Of a stretch of DNA of 64,000 bases, positions 35,346 through 44,363 are shown piece after piece (within the stretch, counting starts at the first letter, position 1; each line of letters opens with the position of its first letter). Where the stretch lies: positions 3,493,001 to 3,557,000 of the forward strand of contig NZ_LT859959.1 of assembly GCF_900176205.1 (NCBI RefSeq). Reading direction: 5' to 3'. The DNA comes from Bradyrhizobium sp. ORS 285. Its GTDB lineage: Bacteria; Pseudomonadota; Alphaproteobacteria; Rhizobiales; Xanthobacteraceae. Position numbers and translations under genes: made by a program. The notes below the pieces were generated by a model. It searched no databases, was not told the DNA's origin, and saw only the letters and a list, made by a program, of their open reading frames with translations.

Positions 35346-37519
35346 GCCGCCGTCGGTTCGATGTAGCGCGGGAACACCGCCTGCGGCGCCGGCAGCTGCG
35401 TGCCCGCCGCAATGCGCACCTCGCCGCCGAGCTGTGCGAAGGTCCGCTCACCTTCGGGGATCCCCAGGCTGTCGAGCAGCTTCGCCGAAGCCGCAGGCAT
35501 CACCGGCTGGGTCAGGATCGCGACCTGCCGGATCACCTCGGCGGTGACATAGAGCACGGTGTGCTGGCGCTTCGGATCGGTCTTGGCCAACGCCCACGGC
35601 GCCTCGCCCGCGAAATAGCGGTTGGCCTCGGCCACGACCGACCACACGGCGTTGAGCCACTGGTGGATCTGCTGCGTCGCCATGGCTTTCCGCGCGGCGC
35701 CGATCATAGCGTCGGCCTCGGCGAGGATCGCCTTGTCGTTGGCCGAGAACTCGCCAGGCTCCGGCAGCACGCCGCCGAGTTGCTTCGCTATCATGGACAG
35801 TGAGCGCTGCGCGAGATTGCCGAGGTCGTTGGCGAGGTCGGCGTTGATGCGCGCGACGATCGCCTCGTGATTGTAGTTGCCGTCCTGGCCGAACGGCACC
35901 TCGCGCAGGAAGAAATAGCGCAGCTGGTCGACGCCGTACTGGTCGGCGAGGTTGAACGGGTCGACGACGTTGCCGACCGACTTCGACATCTTCTCGCCCC
36001 TGTTGAACAGGAAGCCGTGCGCATAGACCCGCTTCGGCACGGGCACGCCCGCCGACATCAGGAACGCCGGCCAGTACACCGCGTGGAAGCGGATGATGTC
36101 CTTGCCGATGACGTGCACGTCGGCGGGCCAGTATTTCCAGTTCTTGTCGCTCTCGTCGGGGAAGCCGACGCCGGTGATGTAGTTGGTCAGCGCGTCGACC
36201 CAGACATACATCACGTGCTCGTCGTCATGGGGCACGCGGACGCCCCAGTCGAACGTGGTGCGCGAGATCGAGAGATCCTTCAGGCCGCCCCTGACGAAGC
36301 TCGTGATCTCGTTGCGCCGCGCATCCGGCCCGATAAAATCGGGCTGGTTCTCGTACAGCGCGAGCAGCCTGTCCTGATAGGCGGACAGGCGGAAGAAGTA
36401 GCTCTTCTCCTTGACCCATTCGACCGGCGTGCCCTGCGGCCCGCGGCGGACATTGTCCTCGCCGACTTTGGTCTCCTCCTCGGCGTAATACGCCTCGTCG
36501 CGCACCGAGTACCAACCCGAATAGGTATCGGCGTAGATGTCGCCGTTCTCGAGCATGCGCGTCCAGATCGCCTGCACCGATTTGTGGTGAGCGGGCTCTG
36601 TGGTGCGGATGAAGCGGTCGAACGAGACGTTCAGCCGCTCGTCCATCTCGCGGAAGCGGCCTGCGTTGCGGGTCGCGAGCTCCGACGGCGTCAGGCCCTC
36701 GTTCTGCGCGGTCTGAACCATCTTCAGGCCGTGCTCGTCGGTGCCGGTCAGGAAGAACACGTCCTTGCCGTCGAGCCGCGCAAAACGCGCGATGGCATCG
36801 GTCGCAATCGCCTCATAGGCGTGGCCGATATGCGGGCTGCCGTTGGGATAGGCGATCGCGGTCGTGATGTAGAATGTGTTGCCGTCGGCTGGCGCAGCCG
36901 CCACAGGCTCGGCCGTTTCGTCGGTCTCCGTGACCTCGATCTCGACGATCTCAACCTCAGCCACCTCGACCTCGACGACATCGATCTCCGGATCCGCGAC
37001 GGTCTCGACCTTCGGCTTGCGCGGCGCCTTGGGCTTTGCGGCGCGCGGCGGCTTGGGGCTTTCGACGGCCGCCGGTGCGGCTGGCTTCGGAGCCGGCGGC
37101 GCCTTCGTCGCAGCTGGCTTCTTCGAGGGCGCGGGCTTGGCGGCGGCGGCTTTGGCCGCGATCTTCTTGGCAGGCGCCGCAGGCTTGTTAGCACGTGCCA
37201 CAGGCTTGGCTGCAGCCTTCTTGGCCGGCGCCTTCACAGCCTTCTTTGTCGTCGCATTGCTGGCAGCGACCTTCTTTGCAGCCTTCGGTGCCTTGCTCTT
37301 GGCCGGCGCGGAAGACGTCTTGCCTTTCGTATCCTTGGCTTTCGCGGCCTTGGCCTTCTTGTCCTTGTCCGCCGCCGCCTTCGCCTTGGCCTTGGCTTTG
37401 GTCGCGCCGGCCTTGGCCTTCGCGGGGGACTTCGCAGTCTTCTTGGCGGCAGCCTTGTTCGCGGCGCCCTTGGTCGCCGGCTTGCCCTTCTTCACGGTTG
37501 TCTTGCTGGCCTTGGCCAC
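35342..37519 (-). CDS. metG: Methionyl-tRNA synthetase with histone-H1-like N-terminal extension
   Basis: The catalytic core starts at about residue 214 ([14 protein letters not shown]) and has the class I motifs PHIGHAY and KMSKSVGN, with no zinc-knuckle insertion pair and no C-terminal dimerisation domain, as in other alphaproteobacteria. In front lies a 213-residue extension. Residues 1-170 are mostly Lys, Ala and Pro in [10 protein letters not shown]-like repeats similar to histone H1 or bacterial Hc-type tails. Residues 171-205 form a Glu/Val-rich acidic patch. ATG 37519 has a strong ribosome site (AAAGAGGA) and sits 69 bases after holB. GTG at residue 206 could give a normal-length enzyme but has no clear ribosome site. 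Confidence 0.93.
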   Translation of the reverse strand: MAKASKTTVKKGKPATKGAANKAAAKKTAKSPAKAKAGATKAKAKAKAAADKDKKAKAAKAKDTKGKTSSAPAKSKAPKAAKKVAASNATTKKAVKAPAKKAAAKPVARANKPAAPAKKIAAKAAAAKPAPSKKPAATKAPPAPKPAAPAAVESPKPPRAAKPKAPRKPKVETVADPEIDVVEVEVAEVEIVEIEVTETDETAEPVAAAPADGNTFYITTAIAYPNGSPHIGHAYEAIATDAIARFARLDGKDVFFLTGTDEHGLKMVQTAQNEGLTPSELATRNAGRFREMDERLNVSFDRFIRTTEPAHHKSVQAIWTRMLENGDIYADTYSGWYSVRDEAYYAEEETKVGEDNVRRGPQGTPVEWVKEKSYFFRLSAYQDRLLALYENQPDFIGPDARRNEITSFVRGGLKDLSISRTTFDWGVRVPHDDEHVMYVWVDALTNYITGVGFPDESDKNWKYWPADVHVIGKDIIRFHAVYWPAFLMSAGVPVPKRVYAHGFLFNRGEKMSKSVGNVVDPFNLADQYGVDQLRYFFLREVPFGQDGNYNHEAIVARINADLANDLGNLAQRSLSMIAKQLGGVLPEPGEFSANDKAILAEADAMIGAARKAMATQQIHQWLNAVWSVVAEANRYFAGEAPWALAKTDPKRQHTVLYVTAEVIRQVAILTQPVMPAASAKLLDSLGIPEGERTFAQLGGEVRIAAGTQLPAPQAVFPRYIEPTAA

Positions 37520-37588
37520 GGCAGATTCCTCTTTGACGCCGTCGGTGGACGGATTGATCCTGATGATCCCGGGATGATGGTCGGCGCG

Positions 37589-38629
37589 TTACCGCGTGGC
37601 TTCGGCGAGCATCCCGAACACCGAGAAAACCAGCGGTTTTCGCTCCAGATTATAGGATTCGGTGTCGCGCGCGGCGCGGACGATCTTTTCCCATACCTCC
37701 GCCAGCCGTGCAAGGCGCGGCAGTTCCGCGTTGGGATCTTGCGCCCGCAGCCGTTCCGCGACCCAGCGCTCGATACTGTCGAGGAAGCTCGCCAGCGCGA
37801 CGCGGTCGCTGGTGCCGAGCGCATCGCCCAAGGCGTGCAGCTCGCCGGCGTCGATGCGCGGCAGGCCCGCCAGCAGCGCCGCGGTCCGGGTCTGCAGCTG
37901 CAACCCGTCGCCGCCCATCAGCATCAGGGTCCTGGAGACGCTGCCTTCGGAGGCCTTGGCCGCCTCCCGCAGCGCCGGATCGCCGCCGTCCATGCCGGTG
38001 GCCTCGGCGGCGGCGCTGATGACGTCCTCGGTCGACAGCGCCCGCAGCGCAAGCCGCCGGCAGCGCGACTTGATCGTGGCGAGCACCCGGGCCGGGGCGT
38101 GGCTGACCAGCAGGAACAGCGATTGCTGCGGCGGCTCCTCGAGGATCTTGAGCAGCGCATTCGCGGCGTTGGGATTGAGCTCGTCGACGGTGTCGACGAT
38201 GCACACGCGCCAGCCCTCGACCGCGGCCGTCGAGCCGAAGAACGAGATCGTCTCACGCGTCTCGTCGACGGTGATGACCGTACGCAGCACGCCCTTGTCG
38301 TTGGCCGAGCGCTCCAGCGTCAGCAGCCCGCCATGCGCTTCCGAGGCAATCAGGCGGGCCACATGGTCGTCAGCATCGACGTGGAGCGACTCGGCTGCGC
38401 GGACTTCGGGCGCCAGGGGATCGCGATGCGTCAGGACGAACCGCGCCATACGATAAGCCAGCGTCGCCTTGCCGATGCCCTGCGGGCCGCCGATCAGCCA
38501 GGCATGCGCCATCCGCCCGCTGCGGTAGGCGGCCAGCAGCGCCGCCTCCGCCTCGCGGTGCCCGAACAGCGCCGTGGTCTCGCGCGGATGCCGGACCGCG
38601 ATCTCCGGCTCGACCTTGCGCGCGCTCAT
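37589..38629 (-). CDS. holB: DNA polymerase III subunit delta-prime
   Basis: Clamp-loader subunit of 346 residues. Similarity covers the AAA+ region: FGHREAEAALLAAYRSGRMA, Walker-A-like GGPQGIGKAT, and the sensor/SRC region ARVLATIKSRCRRLAL. EEPPQQSLFLLVSH is the typical delta-prime segment. The start overlaps the tmk stop by four bases. This linkage of tmk and holB is widespread. Confidence 0.93.
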   Translation of the reverse strand: MSARKVEPEIAVRHPRETTALFGHREAEAALLAAYRSGRMAHAWLIGGPQGIGKATLAYRMARFVLTHRDPLAPEVRAAESLHVDADDHVARLIASEAHGGLLTLERSANDKGVLRTVITVDETRETISFFGSTAAVEGWRVCIVDTVDELNPNAANALLKILEEPPQQSLFLLVSHAPARVLATIKSRCRRLALRALSTEDVISAAAEATGMDGGDPALREAAKASEGSVSRTLMLMGGDGLQLQTRTAALLAGLPRIDAGELHALGDALGTSDRVALASFLDSIERWVAERLRAQDPNAELPRLARLAEVWEKIVRAARDTESYNLERKPLVFSVFGMLAEATR

Positions 38630-39306
38630 GACGCCGCCGCCACGGCCGTGAACAGGCGCTCGCGCACGGCGTCCCAGACGATGTGCGACACGGCCTCGGC
38701 GCTCGCCGTCGCGTCGATCAGCACGCAGCGCCTAGGATCGCCGGCCGCGATCTTGTGAAACGCGTCGCGCAGACCTTTGTGGAACTTGATATCCTCGCCT
38801 TCGAAGCGGTCGGGCGTGCTGCTGCCGCGCCGCGCCGAGGCGCGCTGCAGGCCGACCTCGACGGGTACGTCGAGGATGAGCGTCAGGTCCGGCTTGAGAT
38901 CGCCGATCGTGACCCGCTGCATCGCATTGAGCACGTCAGGCGCAACCTTGCCCTGGCTCCCCTGATACGCCCGGGTCGAATCGAAGAAGCGGTCGCACAG
39001 CACCCAGCTGCCCTGGTTGAGCGCCGGCAGAATCACGTTGCGCACATGGTCGTCGCGGGCGGCTGCGAACAGCAGCGTTTCCGCCTCCGCGCCGAGCAGC
39101 TTGCCCATGCCGGACAGCACCAGATGCCGCATGATCTCGGCGCCGGGCGAGCCGCCGGGCTCGCGGGTCAGCACGACGCGCACACCCTCTTTCTCCAGAC
39201 GGTCCGCCAACATCTTGATCTGCGTGGATTTTCCGGCGCCCTCGCCGCCCTCGAAGGTGACGAATCGGCCGCGGCCAGGACCACGTTTCAAAGCTGCATC
39301 CGCCAT
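38626..39306 (-). CDS. tmk: Thymidylate kinase
   Basis: Phosphorylates dTMP to dTDP. The 226-residue product has the P-loop FEGGEGAGKST, the DRF motif (CDRFFDSTRAYQG) and a lid region with arginines (ASARRGSSTPDRFE). Alphaproteobacterial length. It starts four bases after the carboxypeptidase stop and overlaps holB. Confidence 0.95.
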   Translation of the reverse strand: MADAALKRGPGRGRFVTFEGGEGAGKSTQIKMLADRLEKEGVRVVLTREPGGSPGAEIMRHLVLSGMGKLLGAEAETLLFAAARDDHVRNVILPALNQGSWVLCDRFFDSTRAYQGSQGKVAPDVLNAMQRVTIGDLKPDLTLILDVPVEVGLQRASARRGSSTPDRFEGEDIKFHKGLRDAFHKIAAGDPRRCVLIDATASAEAVSHIVWDAVRERLFTAVAAAS

Positions 39307-39310
39307 GTCT

Positions 39311-40570
39311 CTAGAGCTTCTCGGCCCCGGCGCGGAACATTCCGATCACGAGCTCGCTCGCCCCATCGATCGCCCGCCGCATCGTGGACCCCCTGCCCAC
39401 CGCCTCCGCAGCATAGACGGGGGCCTCCATGGCGATATTGGGGCCGCGCCAGACCCTGACAACCCCGACCTTCTGACCCGGCTCGATCGGCGCCTTCACC
39501 GGGCCGCTGTAGATGATGCGCGCGAGCAGCTTCTCGCCGCCGTTCTTCTGCACCATCACCTTGACCGGCACCGGGCTCGACAGCTTCACCGATCGGCTCT
39601 CGCCGCCGAACACTTTTGCGTAGCCGAGCGTCTGGTCGGCCGCGAACAGGGTGCGGGTCTCGAAATTGCGGAACCCCCATTCCAGCATCTTCTTGGCCTC
39701 GGTGGCGCGATCCTCGGGATCCTCAAGGCCGTTGACCACGACGATCAGCCTTGTGCCGTTCTGCACGGCCGAGCCGACCATGCCGTAGCCGCCTTCCTTG
39801 GTGTATCCGGTCTTCAGACCGTCGGCGCCTTCCATCGCGTTCAGCAGCGGATTGCGGTTCTGCTGGCGGATCTTGTTCCAGGTGAATTCCTTCTCGCCGA
39901 AGATCTTATAGAACTCCGGGAAGTCCAGGATGATGTGCCGCGCGAGCATTGACAGCTCGCGCACCGTCATCTTGTTGCCGGGATCCGGCAGACCATTGGA
40001 ATTGGCAAAGGTGGATTTGGCCAGGCCGAGCTCGCGGGCCCGCTTGGTCATGTAGTCGGCGGCAAAGATCTTCTCGTTGCCGGCCATGCCCTCAGCGAGC
40101 GCGATGCAGGCGTCGTTGCCGCTCTGGATGATCGCGCCATGCAGGAGGTCGCTGACCGAGACCTTGCTGTTGAGTGCCGCGAACATCGTCGAGGTGCCCG
40201 ACGGCGCGCCGCCCCTGCGCCAGGCGTTCTCGCTGATCCGGTATTCGTCGTTGAGCTTGACCGTGCCGTCCTTGACGGCGTTGAAGACCACCTCGGCGGT
40301 CATCAGCTTCATCATGCTGGAGGGCGCGCGCAGCTCGTCGGCGTTCTTCTCGAACAGCACGCTGCCGCTGTTCGCCTCGACCAGGATCGCGGTCGGCGCA
40401 TCGCCGTCAAAGCCGCCATCGTCCTTCTTCGCACCCTGGACGCTCTGGTTGGCGGCGTAGAGCATCCCGCTCCAGCCGACCGCCAGCGCGGCCGCCAGGA
40501 CGATGAGGGCACGCGTCGTCCGCCCGGAGGTGGTGCCGGCGCGGCGGAACGGCAAAAACATGAGATTCAT
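39311..40570 (-). CDS. D-alanyl-D-alanine carboxypeptidase (penicillin-binding protein 5/6 family)
   Basis: Periplasmic serine DD-carboxypeptidase of 419 residues that trims peptidoglycan pentapeptides. The signal/anchor segment is at about 20-40 (ALIVLAAALAVGWSGMLYAA). The active-site motifs are SMMK (in APSSMMKLMTA), SGN (IIQSGNDAC) and KTG (GLKTGYTKEGG). A beta-rich C-terminal domain and an amphipathic last helix follow the PBP5 plan. First gene of the operon running to 33754. Its start faces the epoxide hydrolase gene across a 156-base divergent gap. Confidence 0.93.
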   Translation of the reverse strand: MNLMFLPFRRAGTTSGRTTRALIVLAAALAVGWSGMLYAANQSVQGAKKDDGGFDGDAPTAILVEANSGSVLFEKNADELRAPSSMMKLMTAEVVFNAVKDGTVKLNDEYRISENAWRRGGAPSGTSTMFAALNSKVSVSDLLHGAIIQSGNDACIALAEGMAGNEKIFAADYMTKRARELGLAKSTFANSNGLPDPGNKMTVRELSMLARHIILDFPEFYKIFGEKEFTWNKIRQQNRNPLLNAMEGADGLKTGYTKEGGYGMVGSAVQNGTRLIVVVNGLEDPEDRATEAKKMLEWGFRNFETRTLFAADQTLGYAKVFGGESRSVKLSSPVPVKVMVQKNGGEKLLARIIYSGPVKAPIEPGQKVGVVRVWRGPNIAMEAPVYAAEAVGRGSTMRRAIDGASELVIGMFRAGAEKL

Positions 40571-40726
40571 CGGCTAAGCTCTGGAGCGCGCTTGGAATCT
40601 AGCATCTGTGCGGTGCGCAAACAACTCGGCAGTCCGCCGCTGCGGCCGCTGTCCCGCGATTTGCACCGCCCAGCGCGCGATGCGATACCGTTGGACCAAG
40701 AACGAGAAATCGACGGGGAGGACGCG

Positions 40727-41680
40727 GTGTCACAGGCGCGGATCGTCAAGGCCAACGGAATTGAGCTGTTCATGCGCGAACAGGGCGAAGGTCCGCTCGT
40801 TCTGCTCTGCCATGGCTGGCCCGAGCTGTCCTATTCGTGGCGGCAGCAGATCCTCGCCCTTGCCGCGGCGGGCTACCGCGTCGTCGCGCCCGACATGCGC
40901 GGCTTCGGCCGCTCGCCGGCCCCTCGCGACATCGCCGCCTACTCGATCTTCGACACCGTCGGCGACATGGTCGCGCTGGTCGGCGCGCTGGGAGAACGAC
41001 AGGCGGTGATCATCGGCCATGATTGGGGTGCGCCGGTCGCCTGGCACGCGGCGATGTTTCGCCCGGACATCTTCACCGCCGTCGCCGGACTGAGCGTGCC
41101 GCCGCCGTTCCGCGGACGCGGACGGCCGCTCGAGACGCTCCAGGCCAGCGGCATCGCCAATTTCTACTGGCAGTATTTTCAGACGCCGGGTGTCGCCGAG
41201 GCCGAGCTCGAGCGCGACGTCGCGCTGACGATGCGCACGATGCTGGCGCGCGGCTTCTCCGATCCGCAGTCGCTGTTCGTTGCGCCGGATCGCGGCTTCC
41301 TTGGCGATGCAGATCCCAACCTGCCGCTGCCGGCATGGCTGAGCGAGGCTGACCTTGGCGAGTTCATCGCGGCCTATCGGACCTCCGGTTTCCGCGGTGG
41401 CCTCAACTGGTACCGCAACATCGATCGCAATTGGGAGCTCACCGCGCCCTGGCAGGATGCGCCAATCCGGCAGCCGTCGCTGTTCATCGCCGGCAGCGAC
41501 GATGCCGTGATCAAGGGGATCATCGGCGCCAAGCGCGTGCAGGACATGGAACGCGTGCTGCCGGATCTCCGGCGGAAGCTGATCATCGACGGCGCCGGTC
41601 ACTGGATTCAGCAGGAATGCGCCGCCGAAGTGAATGCAGCGCTGATCGCGTTCCTGCGCGAAGTCGCGCCGGCTGGCTAG
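40727..41680 (+). CDS. Alpha/beta hydrolase, soluble epoxide hydrolase type
   Basis: A 317-residue protein with the epoxide hydrolase oxyanion motif HGWPELSYSWR, the nucleophile elbow GHDWGAPVAW (Asp nucleophile), a lid with Tyr-containing segments (GGLNWYRNIDRNWE) and the catalytic His in GAGHWIQQE. It is expected to open epoxides to diols; a haloalkane dehalogenase is less likely because of the HGWPE motif. The start is GTG 40727 with GGGGAG upstream, which fits the family start; the long upstream frame is spurious. The TAG stop shares the bases CTAG with the stop of the convergent GNAT gene. Confidence 0.88.
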   Translation: MSQARIVKANGIELFMREQGEGPLVLLCHGWPELSYSWRQQILALAAAGYRVVAPDMRGFGRSPAPRDIAAYSIFDTVGDMVALVGALGERQAVIIGHDWGAPVAWHAAMFRPDIFTAVAGLSVPPPFRGRGRPLETLQASGIANFYWQYFQTPGVAEAELERDVALTMRTMLARGFSDPQSLFVAPDRGFLGDADPNLPLPAWLSEADLGEFIAAYRTSGFRGGLNWYRNIDRNWELTAPWQDAPIRQPSLFIAGSDDAVIKGIIGAKRVQDMERVLPDLRRKLIIDGAGHWIQQECAAEVNAALIAFLREVAPAG

Positions 41681-42195
41681 GGCGCGAGCACAAGCTCCAT
41701 CCGGCGATGCGAGGCCGTGGCCGCCTCCGCGATGTCGGAGAAGCCCAGCCGCGCATAGAAGCGGATCGCGTCCTCATTGCTCGTCGCGACCGCAAGCGAG
41801 AGGACACCGGCGCCCTGCTCCCGCGCCGCGGCGGCAACCGACTGCATGATCTCGCGTCCGACCCCGGCGTTGCGCGCGCCCGGCAGCAGCGCGAGATCGA
41901 CCACGTGCCATCGCGTGGGTGAGCGGTCGAGCAGCAGCCGCCCGACCGGCGAACCGTCGCGCAGGATGATCAGCGATTGCGCCGCCGGACAGTGCGCCGC
42001 ATAGCCCGCGACCTGCGCGCGATACTGTTGCGCCACGACGGTATCGAGCATTGCGGAAGGCAAGTCGGCGGTCGCGAGCTGCGCCGCTTTGACGGACTTG
42101 AACAGGTCGCGCAGGAAAGGGTCGTCGCCGCTTTCGGCGACCCGCAGTCGCAAGCGCGCATCCTGCGAGACGATCTCGCTTGCGATCGACGTCAC
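41677..42195 (-). CDS. GNAT-family N-acetyltransferase
   Basis: A 172-residue acetyltransferase with the GNAT beta-strand/P-loop region LLPGARNAGVGREIMQSVAA and the later NEDAIRFYARLGF segment. The substrate is unknown. It begins 15 bases after the last of three tail-collar genes on the same strand, so it belongs to that operon. I recall GNAT genes next to tail-collar triplets in other bacteria; here it could modify the fibre proteins or a host surface molecule, which is inference. Confidence 0.85.
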   Translation of the reverse strand: MTSIASEIVSQDARLRLRVAESGDDPFLRDLFKSVKAAQLATADLPSAMLDTVVAQQYRAQVAGYAAHCPAAQSLIILRDGSPVGRLLLDRSPTRWHVVDLALLPGARNAGVGREIMQSVAAAAREQGAGVLSLAVATSNEDAIRFYARLGFSDIAEAATASHRRMELVLAP

Positions 42196-42210
42196 CGCGG
42201 GCGCGCGAGG

Positions 42211-42759
42211 TCAGGAGTTGTTGAACGACGGGAAAACGCCCGCGTAGCAAATGCACCAGATCAGCGCCTGAGTCGGCTGCATGTTGTCGTGCGGAAGACT
42301 CTGCCCGTTGGGCGTGACCTCGTTCACCGCCAGCGTCGTGTTGCCCGGCGGCGCCAGGAAGCCGTTGAAGCCGGGATCGATCGCCACGATCCCTACGCCC
42401 GTGCCTGGCCCGGGCGTGGCATTGGTCGCCGACTTGGCTCCGAGCTGCAGCGTATGGCTATGCATGGGCATTTCGGCCGTCGTCAGAAAAGCCGTGCTGG
42501 TCCCCATCGTCTCGCCGATGACCCGCGGCTCCAGACCTGGTCCGTTGCCCTGCCCGTTGGTGATTGCGCCGCTCAGATTCGGCAGGGCGAAATTGGTGGT
42601 GCCGTTGCCGCCATAATAGGTGCCGATCAGCGCGAACAACGGCGAGTACCGCTGGATCGGAAGCAACTGGCCGAAGCACGGCAGCCACGCGCTGTTGAAG
42701 CCGTCGGCTGCGAAGGTGAACGGAAAGGCCTGGATTTCGCCGATGAAGGGATCTGACAC
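42211..42759 (-). CDS. Phage-tail-collar domain protein (microcystin-dependent protein family), copy 3
   Basis: A 182-residue protein with an N-terminal tail-collar domain (DPFIGEIQAFPFTFA ... LIGTYYGGNGTTNFALPNLS), a central TAEMPMHSHTLQL motif and the C-terminal block HDNMQPTQALIWCICYAGVF. The start GTG 42759 is chosen because it has AGGAGA upstream and gives the same beginning (xSDPFxGEI) as the neighbour. The HxH pair in MPMHSH resembles the zinc-coordinating histidines of trimeric T4 short tail fibres. The domain order suggests a short trimeric fibre. The most divergent of the three. Confidence 0.85.
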   Translation of the reverse strand: MSDPFIGEIQAFPFTFAADGFNSAWLPCFGQLLPIQRYSPLFALIGTYYGGNGTTNFALPNLSGAITNGQGNGPGLEPRVIGETMGTSTAFLTTAEMPMHSHTLQLGAKSATNATPGPGTGVGIVAIDPGFNGFLAPPGNTTLAVNEVTPNGQSLPHDNMQPTQALIWCICYAGVFPSFNNS

Positions 42760-42807
42760 GACGTCTCTCCTGAAGATGCGCAATAGAGCCGATCGAACGC
42801 GAAGGCG

Positions 42808-43335
42808 TCAGCCCGGCGAAGGAAAGACGCCGCTGATGCAGATGCAGTAATTGCCGACGACGGTCGGCATGATGTTGTTGTGAGCTATGCTCTGCCCTGC
42901 TGGCCCGACGCAGGCCGCCATCACTTCGTAGGTCCCGGCGTTAGCACTGGGCGCGTAGAGATTGCCCGTTGTCGCGGTTCCCAGGACGGTATTGGTCCCC
43001 GGCGTTGCCGTGTCGGCGACGGTGGTCGAGGCCAACAAAGCGTGGCTGTGCATGGGCATTTCGGGCGTGGTCAAGGTGTGCTCGTCCTCACCATCCAGTT
43101 GCCCCAGCAGATAGGACGCGCCACCGGGCGGCGTGCCCTGCCCGATCGGAACCCGGCCGCGCAGATCCGGCAGGTTGAAGGTCTGGACCCCGTCGCCGCC
43201 AAAGGTCGTGCCAATGACTGCATAGAGCGCATCGTTGTTGGAAATGGACAATGAGCTGCCGTCGCAGGCCAGCCAGCCATCCGGGATGCGCGGAAAGCCA
43301 AACAGCCTGATCTCGCCGAGAAATGGGTCTGACAT
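42808..43335 (-). CDS. Phage-tail-collar domain protein (microcystin-dependent protein family), copy 2
   Basis: A 175-residue paralogue of its two neighbours: MSDPFLGEIRLFGFPRIPDG at the start, IGTTFGGDGVQTFNLPDLRG in the collar domain, TTPEMPMHSHALLAS in the middle, and HNNIMPTVVGNYCICISGVF at the end. No signal peptide or membrane helix is seen, so export, if any, must use another route. No phage head, baseplate, lysis or integrase genes lie nearby. Same operon as the copies on either side, with gaps of 48 and 92 bases. Confidence 0.9.
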   Translation of the reverse strand: MSDPFLGEIRLFGFPRIPDGWLACDGSSLSISNNDALYAVIGTTFGGDGVQTFNLPDLRGRVPIGQGTPPGGASYLLGQLDGEDEHTLTTPEMPMHSHALLASTTVADTATPGTNTVLGTATTGNLYAPSANAGTYEVMAACVGPAGQSIAHNNIMPTVVGNYCICISGVFPSPG

Positions 43336-43427
43336 CCCGACATCCTTTCAGGTGCGGTGGGCTCCGCGAAAGCAGGCGCAATGCGGAGGAGCCAACGATG
43401 GTTTGAAAACGAGAGCGCCGAGCGGTC

Positions 43428-43970
43428 TCAGTTGCGCGAGGGGTAAACCCCGTTGATCGCGATCAGATAACTGATCACGAGATAGGGCTGCATGTTGTTG
43501 TGGGGCTGCCCGCCGCCGATGTCGACGATGTTGGTGCTGAGCGACAGCGCCACCTGATTCGTCCCCGCGGTCGTGAAGATCAGCGTCGGATTGTCTGGCG
43601 GGACCTTGTTGGTCGCGAACACGTTGTTGGTCGCCGACGCTCCGCGCCCCGTGCCGTCATTGCTGGACGCCTGGATTGAATGATTATGGGTCGGCATCTG
43701 CGCCGTCGTGAGCGTGACGTTAGTCTCTCCGCTGACCGTGCCAGCGGGAAACTGGCCACCGCTGCCGGTTGAGCCGAGGATCGCCCGTCCGCGGAGATCT
43801 GGAAGCGCGAACGTCGTCACACCATTGCCGCCGTAATAGGTTCCGAGCAGGGAGAACAATGCCTGGTTCGTCTGGATCGCCAACAGCGCACCGTTGCAGA
43901 ACGCCCATCCCCTCGGTGGCTGGCTTCCAGCAAATGGCATGATTTGCCCGAGCACAGGCGTAAGCGGCAT
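43428..43970 (-). CDS. Phage-tail-collar domain protein (microcystin-dependent protein family), copy 1
   Basis: First gene of the triplet, 180 residues: LGQIMPFAGSQPPRGWAFCN, LLGTYYGGNGVTTFALPDLR, TTAQMPTHNHSIQAS and HNNMQPYLVISYLIAINGVY. The HxH pair (HNH) is again present. ATG 43970 has GGAGG five bases upstream; the in-frame TTG 43982 lies inside that ribosome site. The three copies are too different for recent duplication, so each probably has its own role. Divergent from the giant autotransporter gene, 393 bases away. Confidence 0.9.
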   Translation of the reverse strand: MPLTPVLGQIMPFAGSQPPRGWAFCNGALLAIQTNQALFSLLGTYYGGNGVTTFALPDLRGRAILGSTGSGGQFPAGTVSGETNVTLTTAQMPTHNHSIQASSNDGTGRGASATNNVFATNKVPPDNPTLIFTTAGTNQVALSLSTNIVDIGGGQPHNNMQPYLVISYLIAINGVYPSRN

Positions 43971-44363
43971 GCGTTCCTCCAAATGATTTTGTGCAATTCA
44001 ACGCAAGAGACAACAAAGAATGTCACAGCGAACGCGAACAACCGAGCCGCTCGATCTTCGCCGTGTGCAATTCCAAAGTGTCACGCATCGTACGGGAACA
44101 GTCAAGCATGAACCCGCATAGGATGTGACGGCGGGTTCCGAGACTTTCCCCAATTAACGCGCGGAATGGTCGCAGTGTTGCGGCCATGCAACTGGCCTGG
44201 AGAAAGGCCGCGCGACGGGGCGGTTCCACGCATCACCGGCTTGCGACGCAGGAGAAACGAAGCTTAATCACGGTAAGTTTTCGGTAATCTTTATTGCAGT
44301 CGCAAGAATATTTGGGGTCGTGGTCCGGAGTCGGCCGCGATCTCGGGGAAGCGCAGGGGCAAG
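43971..44363. other. 393-base divergent region upstream of the tail-collar operon and the autotransporter
   Basis: Probably holds both promoters. GTGCAATTC occurs twice in the same orientation (about 43991 and 44073), each followed by a TGTCAC-like block, a possible shared regulator site. An AT-rich patch (44270-44315) precedes the autotransporter. No RNA gene or further ORF is supported. Confidence 0.4.

Noticed and set aside
35867..38758. Open frame of 963 codons antisense to metG and holB
   Set aside because: Both sense genes are certain. The antisense product is biased and shows no domain.
42211..43970. Prophage tail region
   Set aside because: Only collar-domain proteins are present. 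There is no baseplate, tape measure, capsid, terminase, lysis or integrase gene, and flanking genes are ordinary chromosomal ones.
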